Notes: a model not told the origin generated them from the sequence alone. Shown: positions 17,593 through 27,396, counted from the first letter of the stretch. The stretch is 64,000 nt of DNA from CAZMOK01 sp964567785 (GCA_964567785.1 CAZMOK010000001.1:1-64000); one strand, 5' to 3'. Translations and numbers: made by a program.

Positions 17593-18744
17593 ATGAAGGG
17601 TCTTCGGAATTTCATAGACAAGGTTAAGCCCCAGTTCGAAAAAGGAGGCAGGTTCGAAAAACTTCATTCCACCTTCGATGCCTTTGAAACACTCCTTTTC
17701 GTGCCGAATGATACTACAAGGAAGGGAAGCCACATTCGTGATGCCATTGATATGAAGAGGATCATGTCGACCGTGATCCTGGCATTGGTACCTGCCTTAC
17801 TCTTCGGAATTTATAATGCCGGTTACCAGCATTACCTTTCACAGGGTGTGGATGCGACTTTCTGGCAGATGGTAGGTTTCGGAGCCATGAAGGTTATCCC
17901 TATTGTGGTTGTTTCTTATGTTGTGGGGCTGGGCCTTGAATTTATATTCGCCCAGGTAAGGGGGCATGAGGTGAATGAAGGGTTCCTCGTCACTGGAATG
18001 CTCATTCCGCTGGTTATGCCGCCTGATGTGCCGCTGTGGATGCTTGCTTTGTCAGTTGCATTTGCTGTAATATTCGGAAAAGAGGTATTCGGAGGCACAG
18101 GAATGAACATTCTCAATCCCGCTCTCACAGCCAGGGCATTCCTGTTCTTTGCCTATCCGCAATATATGTCGGGAGATAAAGTATGGATTGCCGAGAAAGC
18201 GGATGCCTATTCAGGAGCAACACCCCTCGGGCATGCACTGGTGGGCGATTATGATAAGATTCAGGCGCCAATTGATATGTTCCTGGGTTTTATTCCGGGT
18301 TCGATAGGTGAAACATCAGTGATAGCAATAGCGATCGGTGCAGCTATTCTACTGTTCACAGGTGTTGGCAGTTGGAGGATCATGCTTTCGGTATTGATCG
18401 GTACCATCGGTACAGGACTGCTCTTCAATGCCATCGGCGCAAACGAATATATGAGCCTGCCCTTCTGGTATCATCTGATCATGGGTGGCTTTGCCTTTGG
18501 ACTGGTTTTCATGGCAACTGATCCGGTCACTGCATCGCAGACAAACAAAGGAAAATGGATCTACGGCATCCTGATAGGTGTGCTAATAGTGATCATCAGG
18601 GTATTCAATCCGGCCTATCCCGAAGGGGTTATGCTGGCTATCCTGTTTATGAATGTTTTCGCACCGCTGATCGATCACTATGTGGTTGAGGCCAATGTGA
18701 AAAAAAGGATGAAAAGGATGGAAAGAGTAGCAGTTACTGCTTAA
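17593..18744 (+). CDS. nqrB: Na+-translocating NADH:quinone reductase subunit B
   Basis: A 383-residue multi-span membrane subunit carrying the covalent FMN and riboflavin sites and much of the sodium path. The flavinylation motif recognised by ApbE is visible as DAYSGAT with Thr210 as the acceptor. Many hydrophobic helices follow, including GGTGMNILNPALTARAFLFF. The N terminus (KGLRNFIDKVKPQFEKGGR) is amphipathic, as in other NqrB proteins. Its place between nqrA and nqrC settles the assignment over the related RnfD. Confidence 0.96.
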   Translation: MKGLRNFIDKVKPQFEKGGRFEKLHSTFDAFETLLFVPNDTTRKGSHIRDAIDMKRIMSTVILALVPALLFGIYNAGYQHYLSQGVDATFWQMVGFGAMKVIPIVVVSYVVGLGLEFIFAQVRGHEVNEGFLVTGMLIPLVMPPDVPLWMLALSVAFAVIFGKEVFGGTGMNILNPALTARAFLFFAYPQYMSGDKVWIAEKADAYSGATPLGHALVGDYDKIQAPIDMFLGFIPGSIGETSVIAIAIGAAILLFTGVGSWRIMLSVLIGTIGTGLLFNAIGANEYMSLPFWYHLIMGGFAFGLVFMATDPVTASQTNKGKWIYGILIGVLIVIIRVFNPAYPEGVMLAILFMNVFAPLIDHYVVEANVKKRMKRMERVAVTA

Positions 18745-18764
18745 CGGATTAAATACACAGAGAT

Positions 18765-19505
18765 ATGTATTCAAATTTTTATGTATTCAGATATGCAGGA
18801 ATAATGGTCGTTGTTGTTGCAGCAGTGCTTTCAGCAGCAGCCATGTTCCTGAAGCCGGCCCAGGAGCACAACATCGCAGTTGATAAGATGCAGGGCATCC
18901 TTTCTGCTGCCAACCTGGAGGCTGATGCAACAAATGCAACCGGGCTTTTTGATAAATACATCAATAAGGAGCTTGTCATATCTCCTGAGGGCGAGGTACT
19001 CAGCGTTTACGAAAACGGTGATCTTATCGAAGGGGATGAGCGCGCTTTTGAACTGGACCTGAAGAGGGAACTGTACAAGAAATCAGTGGGGCAGGAATAT
19101 CACTTGCCACTTTATGTTGCCGAAAAGGAAGGAAATACTTATTATATCATCCCGATGCAGGGTAAAGGGCTCTGGGGGCCGATATACGGCAACGTCGCGA
19201 TTGGTAAAGATATGAATACCATCAGGGGAGCCCAGTTCCAGCACGATAAGGAAACACCCGGCCTGGGCGCAGAAATTGATCAGTCATGGTTTGCCGACCA
19301 GTTCATAGGTAAAAAGATATTCAATGAACAGGGCGAATTTGTCTCGGTCAAAGTTGTTAAAGGAGGTATAGGCGTTATGCCCGATGATCAGAAGATTCAC
19401 GGTGTTGATGCCGTTTCGGGAGGTACGATCACCAGCGACGGGGTAACCGAGATGCTGGATAATGTTCTTGAAAGTTATGTCGAATTCTTTAAAAAACAAG
19501 CATAG
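18765..19505 (+). CDS. nqrC: Na+-translocating NADH:quinone reductase subunit C
   Basis: A 246-residue subunit with one N-terminal transmembrane helix (about 10-29) and a periplasmic FMN-binding domain. The flavinylation motif reads DAVSGGTITS with Thr221 as the expected FMN acceptor. The usual SGAT has Gly in place of Ala here, a mild departure from the ApbE recognition consensus. Other NqrC landmarks are GKGLWGPIYG and ETPGLGAEI. It begins 20 bases after nqrB and ends 3 bases before nqrD. Confidence 0.95.
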   Translation: MYSNFYVFRYAGIMVVVVAAVLSAAAMFLKPAQEHNIAVDKMQGILSAANLEADATNATGLFDKYINKELVISPEGEVLSVYENGDLIEGDERAFELDLKRELYKKSVGQEYHLPLYVAEKEGNTYYIIPMQGKGLWGPIYGNVAIGKDMNTIRGAQFQHDKETPGLGAEIDQSWFADQFIGKKIFNEQGEFVSVKVVKGGIGVMPDDQKIHGVDAVSGGTITSDGVTEMLDNVLESYVEFFKKQA

Positions 19506-19508
19506 ATC

Positions 19509-20189
19509 ATGAGTGAAGCAATAGAAAGAGAACCCCTGTTCTCGGCCAAGAACAGGCGCTTGCTTACAAATCCGCTGAATGAAGAGAACCCGATCACAGT
19601 TCAGGTGCTCGGGATCTGTTCTGCACTTGCTGTTACTGCCAAGCTGAAACCGGCTTTTGTGATGATGTTGTCGGTAATCTTTGTGATGGCGATAGCTAAT
19701 GTGGTGATATCGGTTCTCAGGAACGGTATTCCGCCAAGGATCAGGATCATTGTTATGCTTGTGGTTATTGCCTCGCTTGTGATCCTGGTCGACCAGGTGC
19801 TGAAAGCTTACGTTTACGATGTAAGTAAACAGCTTTCAGTGTTTGTGGGGCTGATAATAACAAACTGTATCATTATGGGCCGCCTGGAAGCCTTTGCAAT
19901 GGGTAATAAGATCTGGCCTTCCTTTCTCGATGGTATAGGAAATGCCATCGGGTACGGTTGGGTGCTCATTGCAGTGGCCTTCGTGAGGGAGCTTTTTGGT
20001 TCAGGTACCCTCTGGGGCTATCCGATCTTTGGCCATAAAGGCGCCACAATTGCAGAATCAACAGGCCTGTATGCCCTTGGCTATGAAAACAACGGCTTCA
20101 TGATATTGCCTCCCATGGCTCTTATAGTTGTGGGTGCAATTATCTGGATACAGAGGTACAGAACCCGTGAACTTATTGAAGAAAATTAA
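19509..20189 (+). CDS. nqrD: Na+-translocating NADH:quinone reductase subunit D
   Basis: A 226-residue membrane subunit paired with NqrE. Cys37 (VLGICSALAV) and Cys120 (IITNCIIMGR) are the two half-membrane cysteines that, with two from NqrE, hold the intramembrane iron centre. Six transmembrane helices are evident. The inverted pseudo-repeat typical of NqrD/E/RnfA/E proteins is visible in the two cysteine-bearing helices. Three bases separate it from nqrC. Confidence 0.95.
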   Translation: MSEAIEREPLFSAKNRRLLTNPLNEENPITVQVLGICSALAVTAKLKPAFVMMLSVIFVMAIANVVISVLRNGIPPRIRIIVMLVVIASLVILVDQVLKAYVYDVSKQLSVFVGLIITNCIIMGRLEAFAMGNKIWPSFLDGIGNAIGYGWVLIAVAFVRELFGSGTLWGYPIFGHKGATIAESTGLYALGYENNGFMILPPMALIVVGAIIWIQRYRTRELIEEN

Positions 20190-20212
20190 TTATATCTCTA
20201 AAGGAATAAACC

Positions 20213-20830
20213 ATGCAGGAAGTAGTCAACATATTTGTCAAATCGATCTTTGTCGACAACATGGTGTTTGCCTACTTTTTGGGTATGTGCTCTTACCTTG
20301 CCGTATCCAAAACAGTCAAAACATCTGTCGGACTTGGATTTGCAGTGATATTTGTACTTGGTATCACAGTACCGGTCGATTACCTGCTTAATGATTTCGT
20401 GCTTTCACCGGGAGCCCTTGCCTGGGTAAGTCCTGTACTTGCCGAAGCTGACCTTAGCTTTCTGAGCTTTATTATGTTCATCGCGGTTATCGCATCCATG
20501 GTGCAGCTTGTTGAGATGGTAATCGAAAAGTTTTCCCCGGCACTCTATAGCTCACTGGGGATCTTCCTTCCGCTTATCGCTGTTAACTGTGCGATCCTCG
20601 GTGGTTCACTGTTCATGCAGGAAAGGGAATATCAGTCACTCGCACAGGCCACATCGTTCGGTCTGGGATCCGGCATCGGCTGGTTCCTGGCTATCGTAGG
20701 AATTGCCGCGATAAGGGAGAAGATAAGGTATTCCAATGTCCCGCCGCCACTCAGAGGGCTGGGCATTACGTTTATTATAACAGGTTTAATGGGAATCGCT
20801 TTTATGAGCTTCCTGGGTATTAAATTATAA
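20213..20830 (+). CDS. nqrE: Na+-translocating NADH:quinone reductase subunit E
   Basis: A 205-residue membrane partner of NqrD. Cys26 ([10 protein letters not shown]) and Cys126 ([10 protein letters not shown]) complete the four-cysteine iron site. The sequence ends with [19 protein letters not shown]. It sits in canonical position between nqrD and nqrF, 23 and 19 bases away. Confidence 0.95.
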   Translation: MQEVVNIFVKSIFVDNMVFAYFLGMCSYLAVSKTVKTSVGLGFAVIFVLGITVPVDYLLNDFVLSPGALAWVSPVLAEADLSFLSFIMFIAVIASMVQLVEMVIEKFSPALYSSLGIFLPLIAVNCAILGGSLFMQEREYQSLAQATSFGLGSGIGWFLAIVGIAAIREKIRYSNVPPPLRGLGITFIITGLMGIAFMSFLGIKL

Positions 20831-20849
20831 AGATGAAAATCATACCGCT

Positions 20850-22109
20850 ATGACACTTATAATTGGAGTTGGTACAGTAGTTTTGACCAGCATCATAGTA
20901 TTTTTCCTGGTTTTGGTTTTGCTTGTGGGGCTGCTTCTCTTTGTAAGGAAAAAGCTCACCCCGCAGGGAAAAGTAAATATCACTATTAATGAAGAGAAAG
21001 AATTTACCGTTGACCCCGGTTCAACACTTCTTTCAACCCTTTCAAACGAAGGGATATTCCTTCCTTCAGCCTGTGGTGGTGGCGGTACTTGTGCCATGTG
21101 CAAATGCCAGGTCCATGAAGGGGGCGGCTCCATTCTTCCAACCGAAGTAGGGTATTTTACGCGAAAAGAACAGCAGAACGACTGGAGGCTTGGTTGCCAG
21201 GTGAAAGTCCGCGAGGATATGAAAATTTCTGTCCCACCCGAGATCTTCGGTATCAAGAAATGGGAATGTGAAGTTGTTTCAAATAAGAGTGTGGCCACGT
21301 TTATCAAGGAGTTTGTTGTTAAGCTGCCTGAAGGCGAAAACCTTGATTTCAAGTCGGGAGGCTACATCCAGATAGATGTGCCCAAATGTGAAGTGGATTT
21401 CGGAAAAGATATAGAAGTAGGAGAGGAGTACAAAGAAGATTGGGACAAGTTCAATATGTGGGATCTGAAGATGAAGAATCCCGAAGCTGTTTTCAGGGCT
21501 TATTCAATGGCCAATGAACCTGCGGAAGGAAACATTATTATCCTGAACGTTCGTATTGCCACACCTCCCTTTGATAAAAAGACCGGAGGATTCATGAAGG
21601 TTAACCCGGGAGTCTGCTCCTCTTACATATTCTCGAGAAAAACGGGCGACAAAGTCACTATTTCCGGACCTTACGGTGAGTTCTTTATCAAAGATACCGA
21701 CCGGGAAATGATGTTCATCGGTGGTGGCGCCGGCATGGCCCCCATGCGTTCGCATATTTTTGACCAGTACAAGACCAAGAAGTCGAAAAGGAAAGCAACT
21801 TTCTGGTACGGCGGCAGGTCACTGAGAGAATTGTTCTATATGGATGAGTTTGAAGCCCTCGATAAGGAATTCCCAAACTTCAGCTTTCATGTGGCCCTCT
21901 CCGAACCAAAACCGGAGGACAACTGGAAAGGTTCAACGGGGTTTATCCACCAGGTGGTTATGGATGATTACCTGAAAGACCATCCTGAACCTGAAGAAAT
22001 AGAATATTACATCTGCGGACCACCTATGATGAACGATGCAGTTATGAAAATGCTCGACGACTACGGTGTCCCACCCGAAATGATCGCTTTCGATGATTTC
22101 GGCGGATAA
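20850..22109 (+). CDS. nqrF: Na+-translocating NADH:quinone reductase subunit F
   Basis: A 419-residue NADH-oxidising subunit. An N-terminal membrane anchor (residues about 3-31) is followed by a plant-type [2Fe-2S] ferredoxin domain with Cys75, Cys81, Cys84 and Cys116. Next is a ferredoxin-reductase-type FAD domain (RAYSMAN, which binds FAD) and an NADH domain with [12 protein letters not shown] and the C-terminal [11 protein letters not shown] and DDFGG. Electrons enter the NQR complex here. A strong intrinsic terminator follows at 22122-22153, so the six structural genes probably form one transcript that ends before apbE. Confidence 0.96.
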   Translation: MTLIIGVGTVVLTSIIVFFLVLVLLVGLLLFVRKKLTPQGKVNITINEEKEFTVDPGSTLLSTLSNEGIFLPSACGGGGTCAMCKCQVHEGGGSILPTEVGYFTRKEQQNDWRLGCQVKVREDMKISVPPEIFGIKKWECEVVSNKSVATFIKEFVVKLPEGENLDFKSGGYIQIDVPKCEVDFGKDIEVGEEYKEDWDKFNMWDLKMKNPEAVFRAYSMANEPAEGNIIILNVRIATPPFDKKTGGFMKVNPGVCSSYIFSRKTGDKVTISGPYGEFFIKDTDREMMFIGGGAGMAPMRSHIFDQYKTKKSKRKATFWYGGRSLRELFYMDEFEALDKEFPNFSFHVALSEPKPEDNWKGSTGFIHQVVMDDYLKDHPEPEEIEYYICGPPMMNDAVMKMLDDYGVPPEMIAFDDFGG

Positions 22110-22121
22110 AAAAAGCCTTTA

Positions 22122-22153
22122 AGCCCTGCAGATCTTTTGCAGGGCTTTTTTTT
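22122..22153 (+). terminator. Intrinsic terminator after nqrF
   Basis: A perfect 9-bp stem, AGCCCTGCA pairing with TGCAGGGCT around a 7-base loop, followed by a run of eight T. Confidence 0.9.
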
Positions 22154-22199
22154 ACGAAATTTGTATTGAACAGTGGAAAAATCATCTATCTGATATCTG

Positions 22200-23204
22200 A
22201 TGAAATATTATCAATTTATAATCCTTCTGTTATCTGTTATCATTTTTCCGGGATGTGAGCCGGAAACTCAAAAAATTCAATTCGGCGGTGAAGCACAGGG
22301 CACTTATTATGCCGTAACCTACTTTGATCATCAGAAAAGAAACCTTCAGGATGAGATCGATTCCATGCTGGTTAGGTTTGACCTGACAGCCTCAATGTGG
22401 GTGCCTGGCTCGATAATATCCAGGATCAACAGGGGAGAGGATAATGTTGAGCTCAACAAATGGTTTACGGAACTTTTTGAAGTTTCAAGACAGATAGGGG
22501 AGGAAAGCAACGGGGCATTCGACATGACCATAGGGCCTCTTGTCAATGCCTGGGGTTTCGGGTTTACCGACAGGCAAAAACTGGATGATCCAAAGGTCGA
22601 CAGCCTGAAAGCGCTTGTTGATTACACGAAGGTCGATCTTTCAGATGGAAAGGTAACGATGGGTATTCCCGGCATGCAATTCGATTTCAATGGTATTGCC
22701 CAGGGATATTCTGTAGATGTTATATGCAGTTATCTTGAATCGAAAGGAATTACAACTTACCTGGTTGATATTGGTGGCGAGGTCTATGCCAGAGGCAGGA
22801 AGCCCAATGGATCGAATTGGAGGGTTGGTATTGAGAAGCCGGCCGAAACGGCACTTTCTGAGAGAGAGATCGAGGTTGTGGTTCCGCTGGAAGATAAGGC
22901 TATGGCCACATCTGGAAGCTACAGGAAATTCTATGAAGAAGACGGTATAAGGTATTCTCACACTATTGACCCTTTCACAGGTTATCCTGTTACCCACACC
23001 CTTTTGAGCTCTACAGTTGTTGCTGAAACCTGTATTCTGGCCGATGGATATGCGACCGCATTTATGGTTATGGGACTTGAAAGATCAATGGAGTTTCTTA
23101 AAGCGCGTGACGACCTGGAAGCTTTCTTTATTTATTCCGCGGGACCAGGGGAATATGATATTACCTATACAAGCGGAATGGGAAAATTACTCGGCAAAGA
23201 CTAA
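22200..23204 (+). CDS. apbE: FAD:protein FMN transferase (lipoprotein)
   Basis: A 334-residue ApbE family enzyme that attaches FMN covalently to threonine in NqrB and NqrC in the periplasm. A lipoprotein signal ends in FPGC (Cys19). Family landmarks: AQGTYYAVTYF, DMTIGPLVNAWGFG, MQFDFNGIAQGYSVD, LVDIGGEVYARG, MATSGSYRKFYEEDG and YSHTIDPFTGYPV, with the late ETCILADGYATAFMVMG. It lies 90 bases after nqrF but beyond the terminator, so it may be read through or have its own promoter. Its stop is two bases from the convergent small gene at 23207. Confidence 0.94.
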   Translation: MKYYQFIILLLSVIIFPGCEPETQKIQFGGEAQGTYYAVTYFDHQKRNLQDEIDSMLVRFDLTASMWVPGSIISRINRGEDNVELNKWFTELFEVSRQIGEESNGAFDMTIGPLVNAWGFGFTDRQKLDDPKVDSLKALVDYTKVDLSDGKVTMGIPGMQFDFNGIAQGYSVDVICSYLESKGITTYLVDIGGEVYARGRKPNGSNWRVGIEKPAETALSEREIEVVVPLEDKAMATSGSYRKFYEEDGIRYSHTIDPFTGYPVTHTLLSSTVVAETCILADGYATAFMVMGLERSMEFLKARDDLEAFFIYSAGPGEYDITYTSGMGKLLGKD

Positions 23205-23206
23205 AA

Positions 23207-23431
23207 TCAATCCTCTATCCTTATTGTTTGGAAACGAACTTTATCTTTATGATCGCAACTTTCACCACCATCAGAATTACCGCATGAACATTCCATTGTA
23301 CGGCCTGTAGTTGGATCGGCACTGCCACAGGTCTTTTTGAATTCACCGTCTTTTTTGGTCAATATTTTGATAGCCAATCCTGCAAGTGCAAGAGTGAGTA
23401 AAAGGGCTGCTATGGCAATTATCTGAATCAT
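23207..23431 (-). CDS. Small four-cysteine membrane protein, candidate NqrM-like NQR maturation factor
   Basis: A 74-residue protein with one N-terminal transmembrane helix (about residues 3-24), a short basic linker (KILTKKDGEFKK), then a soluble tail with Cys35, Cys48, Cys50 and Cys59 in a C-x12-C-x-C-x8-C arrangement (TCGS, ECSCG, ESCD). NqrM (DUF539) in gammaproteobacteria is a small protein with one membrane helix and four cysteines, lies just after apbE, and helps deliver iron to the NqrD/NqrE site. Size, topology, cysteine pattern and position all fit, but the orientation here is convergent rather than co-directional. The match is by architecture only; alternatives include an unrelated Bacteroidota small membrane protein. 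Confidence 0.65.
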   Translation of the reverse strand: MIQIIAIAALLLTLALAGLAIKILTKKDGEFKKTCGSADPTTGRTMECSCGNSDGGESCDHKDKVRFQTIRIED

Positions 23432-23495
23432 TATTGTATATTTTATCTGTTTCTATCTGTTCCTACAAGAGAAACAAAGGTACCACATATTTTGT

Positions 23496-24257
23496 TTATG
23501 CCAAAAGCTTCTTACGTGCGAATTCACTCATTATCAATGAGGCAGCAACTGCGGCATTTAAAGATTCAGTCCTGCCCGACAGGGAAGGGACAGTCAACCT
23601 CCTCTCGATCATACCCCCGACTTCCTTGCTGATGCCCTGCGATTCGTTTCCAATAATCAGGATCTTCTTTTTCTTCTCATCGAAATCATATACACTTTCG
23701 CCCTCCTGAAAAGAACCGAGTACCATATAATCATCATTTTCTTCGATAAACAATGGCAGGCTGGTATAGCTAACCCTTACCCTCAGGAACGATCCCATAG
23801 TTGATTGAATCACTTTTGGATTGAAGATGTCTGCGCTGTCGTTTGAGCACACGATCTGGTTTATCCCGAACCAGTCGGCTGTACGAACTGCCGTGCCCAG
23901 GTTCCCCGGATCCTGCATCTGGTCCAGGGCAAGTATGAACCTGCTTTTAAGGATAATTCCGTCGGTATAGTAAGCCGGGTAAGGTGCAACAGCCAGTACC
24001 TTATTGGGGGTGGAAAGGTTGCTGGCCTTTTTCAGCTCGTTGTCGTTTACAATGCTTATCTCTGCTCCCGTGGCATTAATGAGCGCTTCCTTATCATTAT
24101 AGAAATCTTCTGTGCATATAATATTCCTTACCTCCCATTCCGATTCCAGCAATTCACTTACGGTCTTTGGGCCTTCAACCATGAACTCACCAATCTGATC
24201 CCTGAATTTCTTCAATTTAAGGCTTCGGATATGAGCGGTCAGCTTTTTCGACAACAT
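23496..24257 (-). CDS. TrmH/SpoU family RNA 2'-O-methyltransferase
   Basis: A 253-residue SPOUT methyltransferase that would methylate a ribose in tRNA or 23S rRNA. The three family motifs are present: LALDQMQDPGNLGTAVRTADWFG, ILIIGNESQGIS and SLNAAVAASLIMSEFARKK. The N-terminal LTAHIRSLKLKKFRDQIGEFMVEG is the substrate-binding domain typical of this class, closer to RlmB/TsnR-like enzymes than to tRNA-Gm18 TrmH. The target nucleotide cannot be inferred. Last gene of the minus-strand operon, 7 bases after the ChaN-like gene. Confidence 0.88.
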   Translation of the reverse strand: MLSKKLTAHIRSLKLKKFRDQIGEFMVEGPKTVSELLESEWEVRNIICTEDFYNDKEALINATGAEISIVNDNELKKASNLSTPNKVLAVAPYPAYYTDGIILKSRFILALDQMQDPGNLGTAVRTADWFGINQIVCSNDSADIFNPKVIQSTMGSFLRVRVSYTSLPLFIEENDDYMVLGSFQEGESVYDFDEKKKKILIIGNESQGISKEVGGMIERRLTVPSLSGRTESLNAAVAASLIMSEFARKKLLA

Positions 24258-24264
24258 AAGTTTA

Positions 24265-25137
24265 TCAATGGGTTTTGGTCATCGTTTTGGGAACGGCAAT
24301 GATGTAATCGGCTATTTCCTCGTTTCCCTCTTCCAGGTCTTCAATTTCAGCCTGTTCTACTGTGCTGATGGTCAGGATATTCAATTCGGGATTTTCCTGT
24401 TTCAGGTACCAGACAATGCCTTCGTAGTTGTTTGAGTGATAAGCTCCGTTGTAATGGATAAAAATCCCGTTTTCGGGCAGGTTCTCAAGAATGAAAAAAG
24501 CCATTGTAGCATCTTTGATTGCCTGGGCTTTAGGGAAGTTTTCACCCCCGTGGCCTCCCATTGCACCCATATCCTCTACCATTGCTTTGTAAGCGGGTAG
24601 TTCGGGATCGTACTTTACAGGTAGCGGAGGAAGTAGGAGTTTGGCTTCGTCGGAGAAATCCTCGAGTACTTCAAAGCCACCCTTGAACACTGCTGAAGCA
24701 TACCTCCTGGGTATATTCGTTGCAATAAAGGCCAATCCTTTTTCCTTTGCATATTCAACAAGGGGTTTGTAATCGGTCTCATAATTTGTCCAGAGTCTTG
24801 CTTCGGCTTCAAAGTTACGGGTACGGATATTCCCCGCTAAATATTCCTCCAGTATGAGCTGGTTATCCGATTCGAACATCTCAGCACCCATGACAAGCCC
24901 GCTATCAATATTTTCATGCAGGTCGCGGGTCAGTTCGAACTGCAACCAATGTGATATGGGGTTATTGTGAAGTTCCCCGAACAGAATCACATCAGCTTCG
25001 AGGGCCTCCTTAACAAGCTTTTTGTATTTCATATTCTTACCGTCCTTGTTAAAAAGCCTGTAAGCCGGCAGATCACTTTTGAATGCCAGTACGATAATAC
25101 TGGTGATGACGGTTAGGATAAGTACGCTTTTTTTCAT
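24265..25137 (-). CDS. ChaN-like (DUF399) haem-binding/Tiki-superfamily protein
   Basis: A 290-residue protein with an N-terminal hydrophobic signal (MKKSVLILTVITSIIVLAF) and the DUF399 landmarks ILFGELHNNPISHW, GAEMFESDNQLILEEYL, NIPRRYASAV and IFIHYNGAYHSNNYEGIVWYL. E. coli-type ChaN relatives bind haem or are putative metalloproteases of the erythromycin-esterase/Tiki group; the biochemical role here is open. The start is set at the ATG in front of the signal peptide. A longer frame from 25182 would overlap cdd by 23 bases and put a charged stretch before the signal. Confidence 0.75.
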   Translation of the reverse strand: MKKSVLILTVITSIIVLAFKSDLPAYRLFNKDGKNMKYKKLVKEALEADVILFGELHNNPISHWLQFELTRDLHENIDSGLVMGAEMFESDNQLILEEYLAGNIRTRNFEAEARLWTNYETDYKPLVEYAKEKGLAFIATNIPRRYASAVFKGGFEVLEDFSDEAKLLLPPLPVKYDPELPAYKAMVEDMGAMGGHGGENFPKAQAIKDATMAFFILENLPENGIFIHYNGAYHSNNYEGIVWYLKQENPELNILTISTVEQAEIEDLEEGNEEIADYIIAVPKTMTKTH

Positions 25138-25159
25138 CAGTATTTTGTTTTTCAGATAT

Positions 25160-25648
25160 TTACCCTTTAAGGAAATCGGCACGGAACCTCATGGGCAGAA
25201 GAGCTTCCATATTATCGGAAACGAGAACTTTTCCCGTTTCACCGGCCATGATGGTTTTTAGCTTTACATTGTGACGGTCTTCATATTCAGCCATTACCTG
25301 CCTGCATGCCCCGCAAGGCATTACCGGTTCCTTCATTTGCTCTGATTCGCCGTAGGCTGCTATTGCAATCATAGTAATGCTGTTGTCAGGATACCTTGAC
25401 TGGGCATAGAAGAGGGCAACCCTTTCAGCACAAAGCCCTGAAGGATAAGCTATGTTTTCCTGGTTATTCCCGGTTATTACCTCTCCATTATCCAGAAGCA
25501 CTGCTGCGCCTACCTTAAACCGGGAATAGACAGAGTACGAGCCTTTGCAGGCTTCCCTTGCGGCTTCAATAAGATCCCTTTGCTTATCCGGCAGCTCATT
25601 CAAAGAATCATATTCTTCGAATGATATCTTCCTGGAAATAATTTTCAT
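25160..25648 (-). CDS. cdd: Cytidine deaminase
   Basis: A 162-residue zinc-dependent cytidine/deoxycytidine deaminase of pyrimidine salvage. The active site is CAE (Cys73, Glu75) and PCGAC (Cys112, Cys115), giving the all-cysteine zinc ligands of the tetrameric class. SVYSRFKVGAAVLLDNGEVITGNN binds nucleoside. It sits in the minus-strand operon between ctp and the ChaN-like gene. Confidence 0.94.
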   Translation of the reverse strand: MKIISRKISFEEYDSLNELPDKQRDLIEAAREACKGSYSVYSRFKVGAAVLLDNGEVITGNNQENIAYPSGLCAERVALFYAQSRYPDNSITMIAIAAYGESEQMKEPVMPCGACRQVMAEYEDRHNVKLKTIMAGETGKVLVSDNMEALLPMRFRADFLKG

Positions 25649-25713
25649 GGAAAATCCTTTTGCTGCCTAAATTACAAAATCCTGATAAGATCTGCATCTG
25701 GCAGTATCATGGA

Positions 25714-27396
25714 TCAGTCTTCCTCCTGCATTTCTTCTTCCTTGAAAGAACCGTCGAGAATGGTTAGATAGAGATTCTGACCCGCGAGAATATTAACGGC
25801 TTTATCTACTACTATGTCATCCTGAAGTGAATGAATAAGCCTGCCCTCCTGGTAGTAATACCGTGAAACGATTTCTTCCTCGAGTATACGGCTGACCTCT
25901 TTCCTATGCTTGATAAGGTCTTCGTCCTTATCATGCATAAGTTTTGTTTTGAGGCTTTCAAAATCTTCCCTGATGGCTTCGTAATAATTTTCTTCCCTGG
26001 ATTTCTTCCGAAGCCTCTCAAGGGCTTTCTCACTTTCTGTTTTATAATCGTAATCTTTGCCTTGTAGGAAAGTCACAAAATCATTGAAGATTTCATCATC
26101 GATCTTGAATTCTGCAGGACCGGGTATTGATTCATGCTCTGTGGTAAATTTGGTAGCATAGTGGAAAATATGGTGTTTCCGGATAAGAGATGATGTAATG
26201 TTGCTTATTTCTTCTCTTTTTATAGAAATATCCGGTTTTACTCCACCACCATCATATACAGGACGGCCATTGAGGGTTTTGAATTCGCGTATGAGTGAAT
26301 CCGGTACTTTCCTCGAATCACCGTTTTTATCTTTGTTAAAATAATCGATGGCCTGTATGCACCGCCCGCTAGGAATATAATACTTTGCTACTGTGATCTT
26401 TATCTGTGAGTTATAAGAGAGGGGTATTACATTCTGTACAAGCCCCTTACCAAAAGTTTTCCGGCCTATTACTACTCCTCGGTCCAGGTCCTGCATAGCA
26501 CCGGCAACGATCTCCGAAGCTGAAGCACTCCTCTTGTCCACCAGAACAGCCAGCGGGATTTCAGTGTCGACCGGGTTCATTCTCGTTCTGTGATCATGAT
26601 TCTTGGATGCCAGCTTTCCTTTTGTACTTACTATCAGTTCTCCTTTGTCAACAAAAATATTTACCAGGTTAACGGCTTCCTGGAGCAGTCCCCCGCCATT
26701 TCCCCTGAGGTCGATGATTATGCCGTCCATTTCATTGCTGCTTTTAAGGTCGTTAAAGGCTTTTTTCACCTCGTTAGCTGCATTTTTGGTGAAGTTTGTC
26801 AACCTGATATATCCTATACCAGGATCGATCATACCGTAATATGGTACACTAGGAATCTTTATGTTTTCCCTGACAACATTAATTTTAAACGGTCCTTCAA
26901 CCCCGTACCTTCCTACAAGCATTTCGATCTCAACTCCCGGCTGGCCTTTGAGCATATCACTTACTTCAGAAGAAGATTTTCCTTTAGCTGATTCGCCGTT
27001 GATTTCAAGAATGCGGTCGCCTGCCTTGAGCCCGGCCTTGTATGCGGGAAAACCTTCGTAGGGTTCAGATATTACGACATGATCATCTATTTTCTGGATC
27101 AGCGAGCCAATCCCACCATACTGGCCGGTCGTCATCATCTTGTAGTCTTCTGTTTTTGATTCAGGGATGAAAACAGTGTAGGGGTCCAGTGTTTCAAGCA
27201 TCGCTTCGATGGCAACCTCATTGAGGTCGACAGGATTTATATCTTCAGTATAATTCTTATCCAGTTCCTTTAGTACATCTGAATAGATCTCAAAACTCTT
27301 GGATATATTGAAATTATTTCTTTCCTGGCTATAAAGACTGCTTATGGAAAAGGCCAGCAAAAGAAATATAATGAAGGAAAACCTGGTACGTTTCAT
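25714..27396 (-). CDS. C-terminal processing peptidase, S41 family
   Basis: A 560-residue secreted protease with a signal peptide (about 1-23), a PDZ domain (about 90-175, with GIGSLIQKIDDHVVIS and AGLKAGDRILEINGE) and an S41 catalytic core. The serine cluster SASASE spans residues 290-295, and the general-base lysine is Lys317 in TFGKGLVQ. The tail after residue 400 is long and charged, as in Bacteroidota tail-specific proteases. Likely role: envelope protein processing or quality control. It overlaps the rnpA stop by 4 bases (ATGA), so the two are co-transcribed and probably coupled. Confidence 0.93.
   Translation of the reverse strand: MKRTRFSFIIFLLLAFSISSLYSQERNNFNISKSFEIYSDVLKELDKNYTEDINPVDLNEVAIEAMLETLDPYTVFIPESKTEDYKMMTTGQYGGIGSLIQKIDDHVVISEPYEGFPAYKAGLKAGDRILEINGESAKGKSSSEVSDMLKGQPGVEIEMLVGRYGVEGPFKINVVRENIKIPSVPYYGMIDPGIGYIRLTNFTKNAANEVKKAFNDLKSSNEMDGIIIDLRGNGGGLLQEAVNLVNIFVDKGELIVSTKGKLASKNHDHRTRMNPVDTEIPLAVLVDKRSASASEIVAGAMQDLDRGVVIGRKTFGKGLVQNVIPLSYNSQIKITVAKYYIPSGRCIQAIDYFNKDKNGDSRKVPDSLIREFKTLNGRPVYDGGGVKPDISIKREEISNITSSLIRKHHIFHYATKFTTEHESIPGPAEFKIDDEIFNDFVTFLQGKDYDYKTESEKALERLRKKSREENYYEAIREDFESLKTKLMHDKDEDLIKHRKEVSRILEEEIVSRYYYQEGRLIHSLQDDIVVDKAVNILAGQNLYLTILDGSFKEEEMQEED

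Noticed and set aside
25138..25182. The longer ChaN-like start upstream of 25137
   Set aside because: It would overlap cdd and place a charged stretch ahead of the signal peptide; the ATG at 25137 gives a clean signal.
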